From Dama dama (Eukaryota > Chordata > Mammalia > Artiodactyla > Cervidae), in assembly GCF_033118175.1 (NCBI RefSeq), contig NC_083710.1, forward strand, positions 44,671,501 through 44,735,500: a stretch of 64,000 nucleotides of DNA, given 5' to 3'. Numbering within the stretch: the first letter of the stretch is position 1; every line of letters starts with the position of its first letter. The notes beneath the pieces are model-generated. The model did no database searches. It saw nothing but the letters and a program-made list of their open reading frames with translations, and was not told the origin of the DNA. The position numbers and the translations under genes are program-made. This document shows positions 44,916 to 57,641 of the stretch, one piece after another.

Positions 44916-47589
44916 TACACTTTCATAATAAAGATGGAACTAGGATAGTCAATAGTGCAGGAAACAATGTGAAAAATCTAAATCAACCCTCACTACCCAG
45001 GATCTCTCCTCTAGCTGAGGATCCCAGGAAATACACAGTTATTAGATTATGAATTACAAGACAGATGAAAGTCTATGTGAAAATTGGAGACCGAGAAAGA
45101 AGGGTCTTACTAACGACCTTGGTGAGAAAAAACAATCTGCAGAATCACTGATCCATAAAGAATGCTGCAAGGTAGCCTAGAGGAGATCTTTCAAAAGAGA
45201 ATCAGCACAGAGTAGAGTCACAGGATTACAGAATCAATTTGTAGAAAATCATTTTGAGAACTTTTGAACTGGTTTTTATTTTTACTTTCAAAGACATCTT
45301 GATGAAAATTCTTTAAATGTATTCTGTAATTATTCTTTTAAAGTCTAAAGGAAAGAAATCAAACGGAAGACTTGCTGACTGCAAAAGGAATTCTAAATAA
45401 ACCATAAATATATCCTATTTTATTAACACATTTCATATCAAAAAATATATAGGTAACAGTATCCTTTCTTTGTTGTTGTGTCAATGATATATTAAGTCAC
45501 AAATTGATTTTTTAAGAGAAAGTTAGTAGTTTGTTATTTCATGATTTTAAAATGTACCAACTTTTAGTTGATATCCATTGTCTAAGGAACTGATTCAAAA
45601 CTATTAATTCTTTTTTAAAGCAGCAATGTGATAGTGGATTGAAGAACACATCTAAATGCATATTGCATAAAATGAAAATATTAAATCAATATACCTGTAA
45701 TACAATGTAATCCTGTTACTGATATCCATGTTTTCAGTAGGTGTGCAACAAAGGTAAAACTTCTGTCTGGGAATAATTTTTATTTTTAATGGCATAATAA
45801 ATTTTCCAGCTAAAGAAGCCGCAAACCATTCATCTTTCAGATATCTGCCTTTTATTATAGTAGAGAAGTAAGATGATCCAGAACTTGGTAGTTACACTCA
45901 ATCCTGAAGGAAAGACCAAGCTGAATTGTTTGGTTCAACATCGTGATCACCTCATTTTTAGATAGTTTCTCTCTCTATGCCTTGGGTCTCAGGTAGTGTT
46001 GATACCTCTCTATCCTATAAGAATGAATAAAATACTTTTTAGTGCCTAGATGTTAGAAGTCATTTAAGAAAAATTATATAATCTAGAAAAACTATTTTGA
46101 ACAAAGAAATTGCAAAAAAGATAAATAGCAAGTAGAAAAATTAAGGTATAAAATGCAAGCTAGCTTTATTTCAAATGAAACAAAAGAAAGGTAATTTTTT
46201 AAAACAATATATTTTGAACTAACTTCATAATTATAGAAAGATTGCCTCCCCCAAAAATGTGCAGAGATCTTATGTCCTCTTTGCACTGTTACCCAGGAGA
46301 CAAAAGTTTGAGGAGAAACAGTATTTGCAAAATCTATCCTAAGATATTGGCCATCTACAAGAGAAATGGTAACTCATGTTGCCACTGAGAAACATGTTAG
46401 ACATCAAATGCACCAGGTGCATAAGGTAAACATCTAATACAAGTCTCTATTAACAATGCCTAAAAAGTAAAGCTTATTTTTAACAAAAGGAAATCTATCA
46501 CCAAGTGTTCCATAGAATATCTTAAATATCATATAATGAGAATCTCAATTCCCATCCAGTAATAAATTCTGCATCAGAAAACCCTAAAGAAAAACCATAA
46601 ATATTATTTAAGAGCAATGGTTCTATTTACAAATGTGTTTATGTGATCTTCGTAGAGTTTTAAAAATGAAGACATTTTATAATAAATTGAGAGTTTTTAT
46701 TTATTTTGTGCTTTTTTTGGTCTTTTGAAAACCTGTTTGAATTTACACATGGTAAGTGCCTTCTTTAGACAGAAAAATTCTGCAGTGAGGCCCAGTCCCC
46801 GCCACTTCCATGACTTTACTTTGGAGTCACTTCACTTTTGTATGTAACTTGTCTGGTTACATACACACTTGATTTTATGTCCCCCTTTATGTACCATTGT
46901 GCCACTTTGAATACATTTGTCACCTTAACTGCATGTGTAAGTATGTGCATGTATTTGGAGATTTTACATGTATACTAATTATTTGTTTACTTAAAGGAGA
47001 CTTACAACAAACTTAATACTTCTCTCAGAAGATGCATAATTTGAATGGGACCATGGGAAGGTTACTGACTATTTTTTTTGTTGTACTTCTCTATTTCTGA
47101 TTTTTTAAAATAAGTATGTATTACTTTTGAATTCAGAAATTTCATAAAAAGGAATGAAAGACCTAAATATAGAGAAGAAAAAATATGCAAATTATCACTG
47201 GGATTAAGAAGCATGGCTATACAGAGTCTACCAAGATCTAAGTGTGGGAAAGAATTCTACATAAACAGGCATAGTTTTGTCAAATCTCAGCATATAGTCA
47301 ATATTAAAAGCTTATACAGTTAGCACACACTGGAAAAAGAAATTTCTGTAGGCTGAAGAGTCTAAATCCTTTTCCTTGAGAAATTTACAATTCATTGGGA
47401 GAATATGAATAAGAGCAACATATAAACCAAAAAGAAAAAGAAAAACAGAAATAAGCAAATAGATCAGAGCATATATAATTAAAACTGTAAAAAAAATGAA
47501 TATAGTTTTCTAAATATGTGTAATATATATGTTTATAAGTCTACTTTTCAAGTCTATAACTCCATGAACTCAAATCATGTTCATAACAT
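44916..47589. other. Unassigned sequence
   Basis: No gene is seen. A stretch at about 47,345-47,420 ('ccttgagaaatttacaattc') faintly resembles an L2-type 3' end. A 9 bp inverted repeat (gtatgtaac/gttacatac) lies at 46,839-46,863. Otherwise it is plain AT-rich DNA. Confidence 0.45.
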
Positions 47590-47705
47590 ATTTAGAAAAT
47601 AAAGAGGTATGTGTCATCATTCTTGTATTTCAGATGACACAAAAGTGCTGAGAAAGGAATTTAAATCATCATGCTTGCACCAAGCTGGAAGTAAAAGCAA
47701 TATTG
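47590..47705 (-). repeat. Possible MIR fragment
   Basis: 'catcattcttgtatttcagatgac' and 'aaagtgctgagaaagg' resemble the antisense MIR core. The similarity is weak. Confidence 0.33.
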
Positions 47706-47920
47706 TCTAATTTTTCCTTATGCCACTTTTACTACAATAGTACATCTTAGAAAGTATTTAAAAATATCATATAATTAAGTATTCTATTTAACCATCATAA
47801 GATGGAGATGAATTCTTACAAAATTGATATCTGAACTTCATTTTGAGTGAAGGTCTATTAAGTTATCTTTAGAACTCTTTTTCCTGAAGCTGTCTGGCAT
47901 TGGTGCTGGTGATATTGGTG

Positions 47921-48129
47921 GTGGTGGTTTAGTTGCTAATTCATGTCCAACACTTGCAAACCCATGGACTATAGCCTGCCAGGCTTCTCTGTTCATGGGA
48001 TTCTCCAGGCAAGAATACTGTAGTGGGTTGCCATTTCCTTTTCCAGGGTATTTTTCTGATCCAGGAATCAAACCTGGGTCCCCTGCACTGCAGGCAGATC
48101 CTTTACCGACTGAGCTATGAGGGAAGCCC
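47921..48129 (-). repeat. Bov-tA SINE
   Basis: A reverse copy from 'ttagttgctaattcatgtcc' to 'gactgagctatgagggaagccc', complete with both ends. A short GGT-rich stretch lies to its left. Confidence 0.94.
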
Positions 48130-48172
48130 ATTTCTGGCTTTGGTCCATTTCATTAGACTCTTCTGATGCTGA

Positions 48173-48198
48173 TTAAATAAATAAATAAATAAATAAAC
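48173..48198. repeat. (AAAT)n microsatellite
   Basis: About six tetranucleotide units lie 40 bases right of the Bov-tA. Confidence 0.9.
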
Positions 48199-49385
48199 TT
48201 GAATTTTCAGTTGATAAAATACAGGTTTTTAGCTGCAGTCCCATATCTGAATTAACAGGTTTTGGGTTTGTATAAAGATGTGCATTTTTAAACAAATTTA
48301 AAAAGTTTCCATGGTTAAGAAACTTCTGATTTTTATACAAATGCAAGACTTTTAATGCTAAAATGAAAATGGGAAAGAGACTTTGATATATGTTGAAAAT
48401 GCGAGGAAAAATATATAAGGATTTTGAATAGGTTTTTTTTGGTGAAAGAACAACTATGTGTAGACAAACTTGCCTAGTGTGGAAAGGTGTAAAAGTTTAA
48501 TCTGGACAACTACTGGAATTTAAAGCTATTGTCAACTGGGCTCTATCTGGCTGTGATTTTGCAATTTTGAGAGTAATTTCTCTTTCAACTCAAGGTCAAC
48601 TTCAATGTAGTCTTAAAACATCAATGGAGTAAATTTAATTCTGTAGCAACCTGAGGCTATTACTTGTATTTCTCTGGTTTTGTGTCTATATCTGTCCGCA
48701 AATGACCATTCAAATAATTATTCACATCATAGATTAATAGCAAAACTTTAGGTTAGATACAAAGTTTTAAACAAGAGTGCCCTGAGAAAAAGTTATCCTG
48801 AATGCATTCTATAAACTTTGGAATAAAAGGAAACTTTTTAATCAGTGTTTATTATTTATGTTGCATTATTTCAGTTCAAAGAGTTTTGCAAGGTGGAGGG
48901 TCAATTAAAGGAGGGAATGATCAAAAACTGGATGATCAGGAAGAAAATTATTTTGCAATCCACATAAAATATAATGCAGATTTGAACTAATGTTAAATGG
49001 AAATGGAATAAAAAAACATGTGTGAAACTATATAGGATGAAAGATTTGAAAATATTTGATAATAGAATAAATATGGAAGTAGATAATCAGATAAATGTCA
49101 ATAATGTCTCCAGTTTAATTTCCTAACAAAATCATGATACTGTTTTTCTTTTCTAAAAAAATAAAAAAGAAGGTCCAGAGAATAATCTAATTTTTTTAAA
49201 ATATTGATGTTTAATTTAGAATTTAAAATTTTAAATTTAGAAATTTAATATGAGAAGAATTTAAGGTTAGACGGAGATTAAAATGATTTATAAACTTGAG
49301 TATTCAAAATTGACTATAAACTTAAGAAGCAGTTATGCATAAAGTCTCAGACATATGAAGAACAAAAAATGGTTCTTCATATTTT
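48199..49385. other. Unassigned AT-rich sequence
   Basis: No gene or repeat family is recognised. Confidence 0.5.
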
Positions 49386-49389
49386 GTAT

Positions 49390-50080
49390 CAAATTTTGTG
49401 GTCATTTTAAAACTTTTCCCCTGAAATTTTGGACACTCTCCCATTGAGATGTGGAGTGTATGGGCCATCTCCTTGAATCTGGGTTGTTCTGTGACTATTT
49501 GACAGAGTACAGCGGGAGAGACATTATCTGACTGCCAAATCCACTTGGTAATCTTGGGATGCTCTCTCTCCATCAACCCTCTCACATACTCTCCCTCTAA
49601 AACAACCACCATGATGCAGAAGTATAAGCCAATGATGAAACAATCTGTTGGCTCTTTGGTTTGTGGTCTCAGCTGAGCCCACTCCACAGCCATTCCAGAC
49701 CTGGTTCCCGACATATGAATGACACAGACACCTTAGAAGTGGCTCCTTCAGGTTTAATTTGTCTACTCCTTAGTCATCTGAACCTTTTCAGGTATAGTTC
49801 CATCTTTAAATTCCAAGTACACAGAAACTGTGAGCTTAATTAAAAAAAAAAAAAAATGTGCTGTTTTACATAAAAAGATCAAGATACCGTGCTGCAAAGT
49901 AACATTAGCAGAGCAGCCTCGGTTGGTCCCCTTGTCTGTCAGATCGTCCCAGCTAAAGCCCAGGCATTATGGCACTGAACAAGCAATGTCTACTGTGTCT
50001 GTCAGAATTCCTGACCCACAGAATCCATGGGAATTATGAAACTTTTTATATCACTAAATTTGGGTAGCTCCTTATCCAAC
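49390..50080 (+). repeat. MLT1-like MaLR LTR (old)
   Basis: 'ctccttgaatctgggttgttctgtgac' on the left, and 'gaacaagcaatgtctactg', 'attcctgacccacagaatcc' and 'atcactaaatttggg' on the right, follow the order of MLT1J/K-type LTRs. The middle (about 49,830-49,950) holds an A-run and is poorly alignable, so two fragments are possible. Confidence 0.5.
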
Positions 50081-50199
50081 CATAATAAAAGCATATCATC
50101 TTTTGAAACTGTGATGAAATTTCATGTATGTCTTCCCTATATTGCAGCCATAATATTGCTTACTACTCTGAGGAGTTCTCAAATATTCTTGTTTTTATT

Positions 50200-50640
50200 G
50201 CAGTAATAAAAACAGTTAACATTGAACAGATGCTTATGGGAAAACCTTCCAGAACAACTTCTCTGAAGAAACTGATCTTAACAAATTGTGGAGGTAGGTA
50301 CCCTAGTGATCTTAACATATACAGATCACTTCCCCAAACTCTGTAACATAATTATTGCTATTAGTTCAAGCTTACATACGTAAAAAAATTGAAGCTCAAA
50401 GAGAATAAGTAATTTTTGTAAATTTCTTTGACGATTTAGCTATGGGGAAAGTGTACAAATACACAGTTTAACTTGAAAATTTAAGCACCTATTTTTGTCC
50501 ACATCCTGCAGCTTGTGGGATCTCTGTTCCCAGATCACAGTTGGAGCCTCTGCAGTGAAAGCATAGAGTCTTAACCACTGAACCACCGGGGAATTTCTGA
50601 GTCTCTCTACTCTTAACCTCTATGCTATGATGCTTCTCAA
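50200..50640 (-). repeat. MIR SINE split by a CHR-2 SINE
   Basis: Antisense MIR blocks: 'ggaggtaggtaccctag', 'attattgctattag', 'aagctcaaagagaataagtaa' before the insertion, and 'ctcttaacctctatgctatgatgc' after it. The second block is the natural continuation of the first, which shows that the CHR-2 inserted into the MIR. Confidence 0.6.
50492..50597 (-). repeat. CHR-2-type tRNA-derived SINE
   Basis: A reverse copy with 'gcagcttgtgggatctctg', 'gttcccagatcacagttgg', 'gagtcttaaccactgaaccac' and 'ggggaatttc'. It is older than Bov-tA. Confidence 0.8.
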
Positions 50641-53600
50641 CTTTAGAGAATAGACATACCTCGACTAGGATGAAACAGCTACAGACTGTGTCTAAATTAA
50701 ATTTTAGTTTCTTAATTCTAATTCCATGCTTCATTCAGTCTGCCTCAACAAATGTCTAATTAACAATGATACTTTTCTTTGTGAGTTGAACAATAACTAA
50801 GTTAAGTACAACGTCTTTTACTAAAAATGTAAGACTGAAAAATGCAAGAAGTGTCTACACTGAGCATACAGGATACCGATTGGAGGCATCAAATAAGAAT
50901 AAGTTAATTAAGGACATTAAATTGTTTATAGACATGGTGATCTGACCTAAAACTATACAGCCTTTTCCTGCACTGTTGTGCCCCTTTGGCTCTCTCCCTT
51001 TTGGAACTGTGCCCTTTTTGTGAATTGTACAAGGAATTGGAATTGGAATTGTGCCCTCATAGATCTCTCCCTTTTGGAAAAAGCTATGATATATCTGGAA
51101 GAAAATCAGAACACCTGGGAATATTTACAATCTAATGAAAATGTCTTGTTATTGAACTTGTCTTAAATTGTTTTCATTATGGATGTTTTAACAAGAGATG
51201 AATACTTATCATGAAGAAAGAGTAACTTTTTTCTCAAAGTTGATATTCCTTTAACTAGGAAGAATACATGTGAACCGGGGCCTTGAGGTATGTCAGCCAA
51301 ATCAACTGATTCTCATTCTGTTGACAGAGGTACAGCTGTTCGTCTTAATCACTGTGAAGCACTCTTTCACTTCGCCATATTTCCACACTATCATCTCCAC
51401 AGTTCCCTGGGCACGTGCTATCCCTTCTGCACCAGCATGCTGTGATTGAGCTAACATGGGTTGCTATAGAAGACAGTGGGCACATGACATTTGATGTGGC
51501 ACAGTTTTCTTAGAAGCATCTTCAGCATCATGCTGATTCTATTATTTGTGGTCTTGTTCATTTTAATTATACAGTTATATATAAGCTTTCAAAAATTACA
51601 CAACTCTTGTATATTTAATGATTTTGTTGTCATGCCTCTGCTAAATATTTTGTTTTGTGATAATATAGATCTTCAGTGCAATCAACTCTCTATTTCTACA
51701 GTTAAACTTCAAAATTTTCTCCATCACTCTTTTTACTATGACTCCCTTCTAGATATTTTATTTATTCTATAAATTGGTTTTATATTATTCATTCTATGCC
51801 TCTTTTTTTTTAACAGGAACTGATACACAAACTGATTTTTATCCATTATTCCTTAGGTTCAGAATAAGAGTTCCTTTACCACCATACCACATATATGTCA
51901 TATACAAGAACACTGGCATCAGAAGAACCTTTGCAAAATCTTTTCTAACTACTTACTAAGACTTTTCCCACTTCTACAGTTTAATCCTTCATTCTTTACA
52001 TTAAATTGATTTTATTATTGGATTTTATGTTGTTACAAAGTGAACATTAAGAATTCTCTAACCCAGTCTTTATTTTTACAACTTTTGTAGCATGCATTTC
52101 TCTTTGACATCATTTATTTTTTAAATAAAGACTGGATTTCCAAGTAACATTTTAATTTATTTTGATTTTGACTATTTATTTTTATATTTTATTGATTTTC
52201 TTATGATTTATATTATATACTATGCTCGTGCATATATATAACTTGTTATTTATAACAATGTAAGGGTAGACTTCATATTATATATTACAATAAACACATA
52301 ATAAGCTGTTTTTTAATTAAAATATTATACTAATTCCTGTCTCTGCTAGTGACTAATTCAAAATGAATATCCCCTTTTGATCCCAAATCTAAATATCTCT
52401 TAATTATGATATATTTTTTAATGAGAAAGGGTGCATCATTTTTAGAAGTATCAAGATGCACATCAAGATTGTTTCATTCTATACAAAACCTTTCATTGTA
52501 GAATTCTTGCTCATTTATGCAGTTCCAGTCCTTGTAACTATCCTTTCCTCTTTATACTGCAGTAATAAGAAACTGTTTGTAATTTCTGAGATATAACAAT
52601 TACATCATAAACTGTAAATGGTGACATCAAAGAAAAGGACTGTGTTTTATCCATTGTTCACCCAGTAACTAGCAGCAGAGATGTATAAATATTGTTGAAA
52701 AAATAACAAACAGTTTATCTTCATAGTATTTTCTACATAGTTACTTATTGACAAAATTAATAAGTGAATTTCTTTTAGATATTCCTTGTACTCAAAATAC
52801 TTCCATAAAATCTTTTTTATTATCTACCTGCTTTCTTCTAAGTATGGGTCACTTACTCACTGAATTGAGTTTTATTTAATTCCATAGTCTTGGAGCATTT
52901 CAACTCCACAAGATGGTTTGGATTGCCTGAGTGACAAAATCAGGTCTATGAGACAGCTTGCTAACCTCTACTTTTTCTTTCTTTCTTTCTTTTTTTTTTT
53001 AAGAATGTCTAGGGGTCCCAGTTCATTATTTTGGAATATTGAAATTGTAACAATATTATTTTAATGTACTCATATACACAGATATTTTAATTCTGAGAAA
53101 GTGTTGATTATTCACAATGAAAAACTTCTGCTAAGTGAAAAGTAACATCTTTAAAATCCTTGTTGATAAGCAAGTATTGACAACTTTACTTAGCAGTTTT
53201 AATGAAAGAATTGCAGCAATGAGCCTGTAACAAAATCTTGACAAAAGTGCTGCTCTTTGTGCTGGGAATAATTATCACTCTAGAGTAGGCACAAAAATAC
53301 CCAACAATAGTCAAACACCCTGAAATACAAATGCAAAGCAGAAAAATTTGTTGAAACATAATTGGAGGTACTATATAAAATGACTCAGTCCCAATAACCC
53401 TTATATTCTAATATCCTTCCAAATCTAATCAACATATTGGGTTCAAATGCTTTTCATAGTTAGAGTCAATGCAGTGGGATAGAGCACTTACCCTCATTGG
53501 TACAGGTACTTCATTAATTCAAACATCCACCTTTGAGTTTGCCAAGTCTTACCCTCCAACACTTTTCTGTCTCCATGCAGTCCCTTGATTAGATGGCCTT

Positions 53601-53943
53601 TTGTCCCTTCCAAAATCTTTCAGAAAAGGTGGACTGGGGAAAGCTCAAAGAAGCTCTTATAATGATACATTCAGGCAGGCATTATGAAAAAATACAGTTC
53701 TTAACTGGTTAATCATTTTTCTAATATTCCTTATTCCTTTTAGTTTTAAAGATCAACTCTTACTAAGCAAAAACTTATTAACACTTCATAACATATGATA
53801 ATAAAGATGTGTGTCTGTCTGTATGTATGATAGAATAGTGTTTTTGGTTTTACATAAATTAAATGAATAAGATAAATTAAACATATTTTGTTTTGCTTCT
53901 TTATTACTTATTGTAAAATATTTATTAAGTATGCCCCTAGTGA
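50641..53943. other. Unassigned AT-rich sequence
   Basis: No gene or repeat family is recognised. An imperfect 30-base duplication lies at 50,977-51,006 and 51,050-51,079. A somewhat GC-richer patch lies at 51,240-51,490, and a (TTTC)n/T-run at about 52,975-53,001. Confidence 0.45.
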
Positions 53944-54678
53944 GGTAGAGAACTAAAAAGCCTCTTGATGAGAGTGAAAGAGAAGAGTGAAAAAGCTGGC
54001 TTAAAAACTCAACATTCAAAAAATGAAGATCATGGCATCTGGTCCCATCACTTCATGGTAAATAGAAGGGGAAAATGTGGAAGCAGTAACAGATTTTACT
54101 TTCTTGGACTCCAAAGTCACTGCTGACAGTGAACGCAGCCACGAAATTAAAAGATGCTTGCTCCTTGGAAGGAAAGCTATGACAAACCCAGACAACATAC
54201 TAAAAAGCAGAAACATCACTTTGCCAACAAAGATCTATATAGATCTGGTTTTTCCAGAAGTCATGCATCAAGAGTTGGACCATAAAGAGGGCTGAAGGTC
54301 GAACTGATGCTTCTGAATTGTGGTGCTAGAGAAGACTTTTGAGAGTCCCTTAGACAGCAAGGAGATCAAATCAGTCGATCTTAAAGGAAATCAACCCTGA
54401 ATACTCATTGGAAGTACTGATGCTAAAGCTGAAGCTCCAATACTTTCGTCACCTGATGGAAAGAGCCTACTCATTGGAAAAGACTCTGATGCTGGGGAAA
54501 GACTGAAGGCAAATGAAGAAGGGGATAGCAATGGGTGAAATTATTAGAATATCATCACTGACACAATGGACATGAAATTGAACATATTCTGAGAGATAGT
54601 GAAGGACAGCAAAGCCTGTTGTGCTGCAGTCCATGGGGTTGCAGAGTCAGACACGACTTAATGACTAAACAAAAACAG
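53944..54678 (+). mobile_element. BovB (RTE) retrotransposon 3' part
   Basis: A plus-strand BovB truncated just downstream of the RT catalytic box ('gagaactaaaaagcctcttg') and running to the 3' end 'gagtcagacacgacttaatgac' with a 'taaacaaaaac' tail. RT C-terminal frames at 54,077-54,295 are interrupted. A 30-base stretch is missing around 'tctatatagatctgg'. No clear TSD. Confidence 0.9.
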
Positions 54679-55689
54679 GCCCTCAGTAAATTTTTTTAGT
54701 GATACAGAATGTGTCATCTTTATCACAAGAAAAATAGGAGAAAAATATATTTTATTATGCTTAATCTGGCAAGCACAGGCAGAAAGGATTTGTCAGAAAA
54801 AAAGACTAAATGCAAAGATTTAAGGAGAAAATTCAGAAACTTGCTCCTTATAATTTTACAGATAGTGTCTGGATCTCAGGCTCCATTCTTTCATCCTTAA
54901 TTTCTGGATTTTGATTTCATTCAGCCCAAAGAGATTGTTTCGTATCTTTCCCAAACAACCTTCCTTAAGCATGGAATTCCACCAGCATCTCTTCCTCTCA
55001 GCAAGGTTTTCTGAAACCTTTTTGTTTAAGAAAAACTAGAGGCCATATCTTGAAACTGTTTTTCTTTTCCATCTTTAAACTTGCCCTGAAGGAATAGTGT
55101 CTTCTTATAATGAACTTAATTATACCACAACTTGTTGGCTAACTTGATCCTTCAGTTAAAATTTCTTTTAAATTTCGGTTAAATTTTCAATCTCTTACCC
55201 TCCAATGAGTCTTATTTCCTCCCATGAACATACATTTTAAAAGCAAATGACAATAAACAACAAGAAGTACTCATATTTCCAACTTCTGACCAGATTATAT
55301 GCTATATTATTTAACATCAAATTTCCCGAAATTACTTATTATATCCTTCTCCTTATTTTATTTCTTCCTTAATTCCTTCTTAAATTCCTCCCTTTCACTA
55401 TGTATTTCTTAAGTTAAAAAATGTGTATTAAGTACTTAGTACACACAGGATATTCAGCTAAGTCCTGGAACTGTGCAGCCAAAGGAAATAACATCCTTCT
55501 TGTATGTCAGTTTACTTGTCTGGCCAATTACAAATTACTACAACACACTGTGATAAGTACAATGAAAATACAGATATGAAAATAATTGAGAAATATATTT
55601 AGTTTCATAAATTAAACATTCTTTAATTATCAACTGGAAAAAGCAAACACATCCAACATATAATCAGGAATTGCACATTTATTTATTCC
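54679..55689. other. Unassigned sequence
   Basis: No gene is seen. About 55,420-55,500 ('attaagtacttagtacac', 'gctaagtcctgg') faintly resembles an L2-type 3' end. Confidence 0.45.
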
Positions 55690-55960
55690 TTTCATTAAAT
55701 GAACTCTTACTGGAAAACAACTATATGCTGAGTGTTGTCTTGGCAGTGAGTACAGAGAGGAGAATGAAGAAATGCCCTGGCCCTCAGATAAATAAATATT
55801 TAGTGAGGGTGATGGAGTAACTATGAAGGCAAAGGGGAGGGAACTGTATTAGCCTGAGGATAGCATAGGGAGATTCTGGGAGAGGGGGTCATTTGTGATT
55901 GAGCTTGGAAGTTCTAACAGGTGAGTCTATAGAGAGATCAAGTATGACACTGCAGAGGGT
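55690..55960 (-). repeat. Possible L2-type 3' end fragment
   Basis: 'atttatttattcctttcattaa' followed by 'ctatatgctgagtgttg', 'gtgagtacagagaggagaatg' and 'atgccctggccctcag' follows the pattern of a common ancient mammalian L2-like 3' end. Diverged; orientation uncertain. Confidence 0.33.
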
Positions 55961-56224
55961 GTCTTTGGCCTCTCAGGGCTCCCTCAGAAGTCCCTCACAG
56001 GACTTCCACTTTCACATGAAGGTGTGTTTATCTCCAGCAGAAAATGGCTTAAATGCTCAGGGTCTCAAAGTGGTTTTGTATTGGGAACACTATTTCTCCA
56101 TTTTGCTTTAAAAATACATGCAAATTGTACATATTCATGATAAGGATTTTAGTTTTTGTTTGTGTGATTTTTATGAATTCTACAGTCAAGTATTAATAGC
56201 AGAGTATATTCTGATTGAAAGTGA

Positions 56225-57130
56225 TATGATTAAACATCACTCATCATGAGAGAAATACAAACCAAAACTATAACGAGGTATCACCTCATACCACTCAGAA
56301 TGGCCATCATCAAAAAATCTACAAACCACAACTGCTAGAGTGGGTGTGGAGGGAAGGAAACCCTCTTGTACTACTGGTGGTAAGGTAAATTGATTCAGCC
56401 AATATGGAGAACAGTAGGGAGATTCCTTAAAAAATCTAGGGATAAAACTACCATCCAACCCATTAATCCCACTACTGGGCATATACCCTGAGGAAACCAT
56501 ATGAAAAAGCCCTAAGAATCCCAGTGTTCACTGCAGCACTATTTACAGTATCTAGGACATGGAAGCAACCTACATGTCCATCTAAAGATGAAGGAATAAA
56601 GAAGCTGTAGGATATATATATATACAACAGAGTATTACTTGGCAAAAAAAAAAAAAGGAATGCATTTGAGTCAGTTTCAATAAAGAGAATGAACCTAGAA
56701 TCTATTATATAGAGTGAAGTAAGTCAGAAAATGAAAAACAAGTATATATTAACACATATATCTGGAATCTAGAAAGATGGTACTGAGGAACCAGTTTACA
56801 GGACAGCAGTGGAGAAGCAGACATAGAGAGCAGACTTGAGGACATAGTAGGGGAAGGAGAGGGAGAGACGAATTGAAAGAATAACACTGAAACATATACA
56901 TTACTATATGTAAAATAGATATACAGTGGGAATATGTTGTATGACACAGGAAGCTCAAATCCAGTGCTCTGTGACAAAGGTGCAGGATTGGATGGGAGGT
57001 GGAAGGGAGCTTCAAGAGACAGGGAACATATGTGTATCTATGGGTGATTCATGTTGCTATATGGGAGAAAGCAACACAATATTGTAAAGCAGTTATCTTC
57101 CAATTAAAAATTTAAAAAAATATAAAAAAG
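56225..57130 (+). mobile_element. L1 (bovine type) 3' end
   Basis: A plus-strand L1 from the ORF2 C-terminus ('atgagagaaatacaaaccaa', 'ggtatcacctcataccac', 'ccactactgggcatataccc') through the 3'UTR ('atctggaatctagaaag', 'ggtgattcatgttgc', 'caatattgtaaagcagttatc') to an A-rich tail. It is 5'-truncated. It belongs to the same L1 type as the full-length element at 19,541-27,800. Confidence 0.9.
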
Positions 57131-57211
57131 AAAGCAACATGATTAGAGTTGATATTTAAATGCATCATTTTCTGAGCCTTGTTAAAAATAGGCTCAAGTC
57201 AGAGTAGATAT

Positions 57212-57435
57212 GCATGCATGCTAAGTCCCTTCGGTAGTGTATGACTCTTTGCAACCCTGTGGCCTGTAGCCCACCAGGCTCCTCTGTCCATGGGATTCTT
57301 CAGGCAAGATTACTGGAGTGGATTGCCATGCCCTCCTCCAGGGGATCTAACTGACCCAGGGATCAAACGACATCTCTTATGTCTCCTACATTGGTAGGCT
57401 GGTTCTTTACAACCAGTGCCACTTGATAAGCCCCA
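57212..57435 (-). repeat. Bov-tA SINE
   Basis: A reverse copy of the 'gccatgccctcctcc' subtype, from 'gctaagtcccttcggtag' to 'agtgccacttgataagcccc'. Confidence 0.94.
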
Positions 57436-57641
57436 GATGAGGTGCAGTTTGCTGTTAAGCTGTTTAAACAACACAAATGAACATGGTAAGAGGTGGGGAC
57501 AAAGTTTGTGGCCCTAATAACCAAAAGAAGGGATAAGATTTGAAGATTAAGGAAATACATGATTTTCTCACTGAGGGCTATCCAGGCAAAGATTTAAGAA
57601 AGCAGGAGAAATCCCTGGAAACTCACAAGTTTCTGACCTGT

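Noticed and set aside
46839..46863. 9 bp perfect inverted repeat as a regulatory site
   Set aside because: Short inverted repeats are expected by chance in 64 kb of AT-rich DNA; nothing nearby suggests function.
49322..49714. 130-codon minus-strand open frame
   Set aside because: It lies antisense across an MLT1-like LTR and shows no recognisable domain; likely a chance frame.
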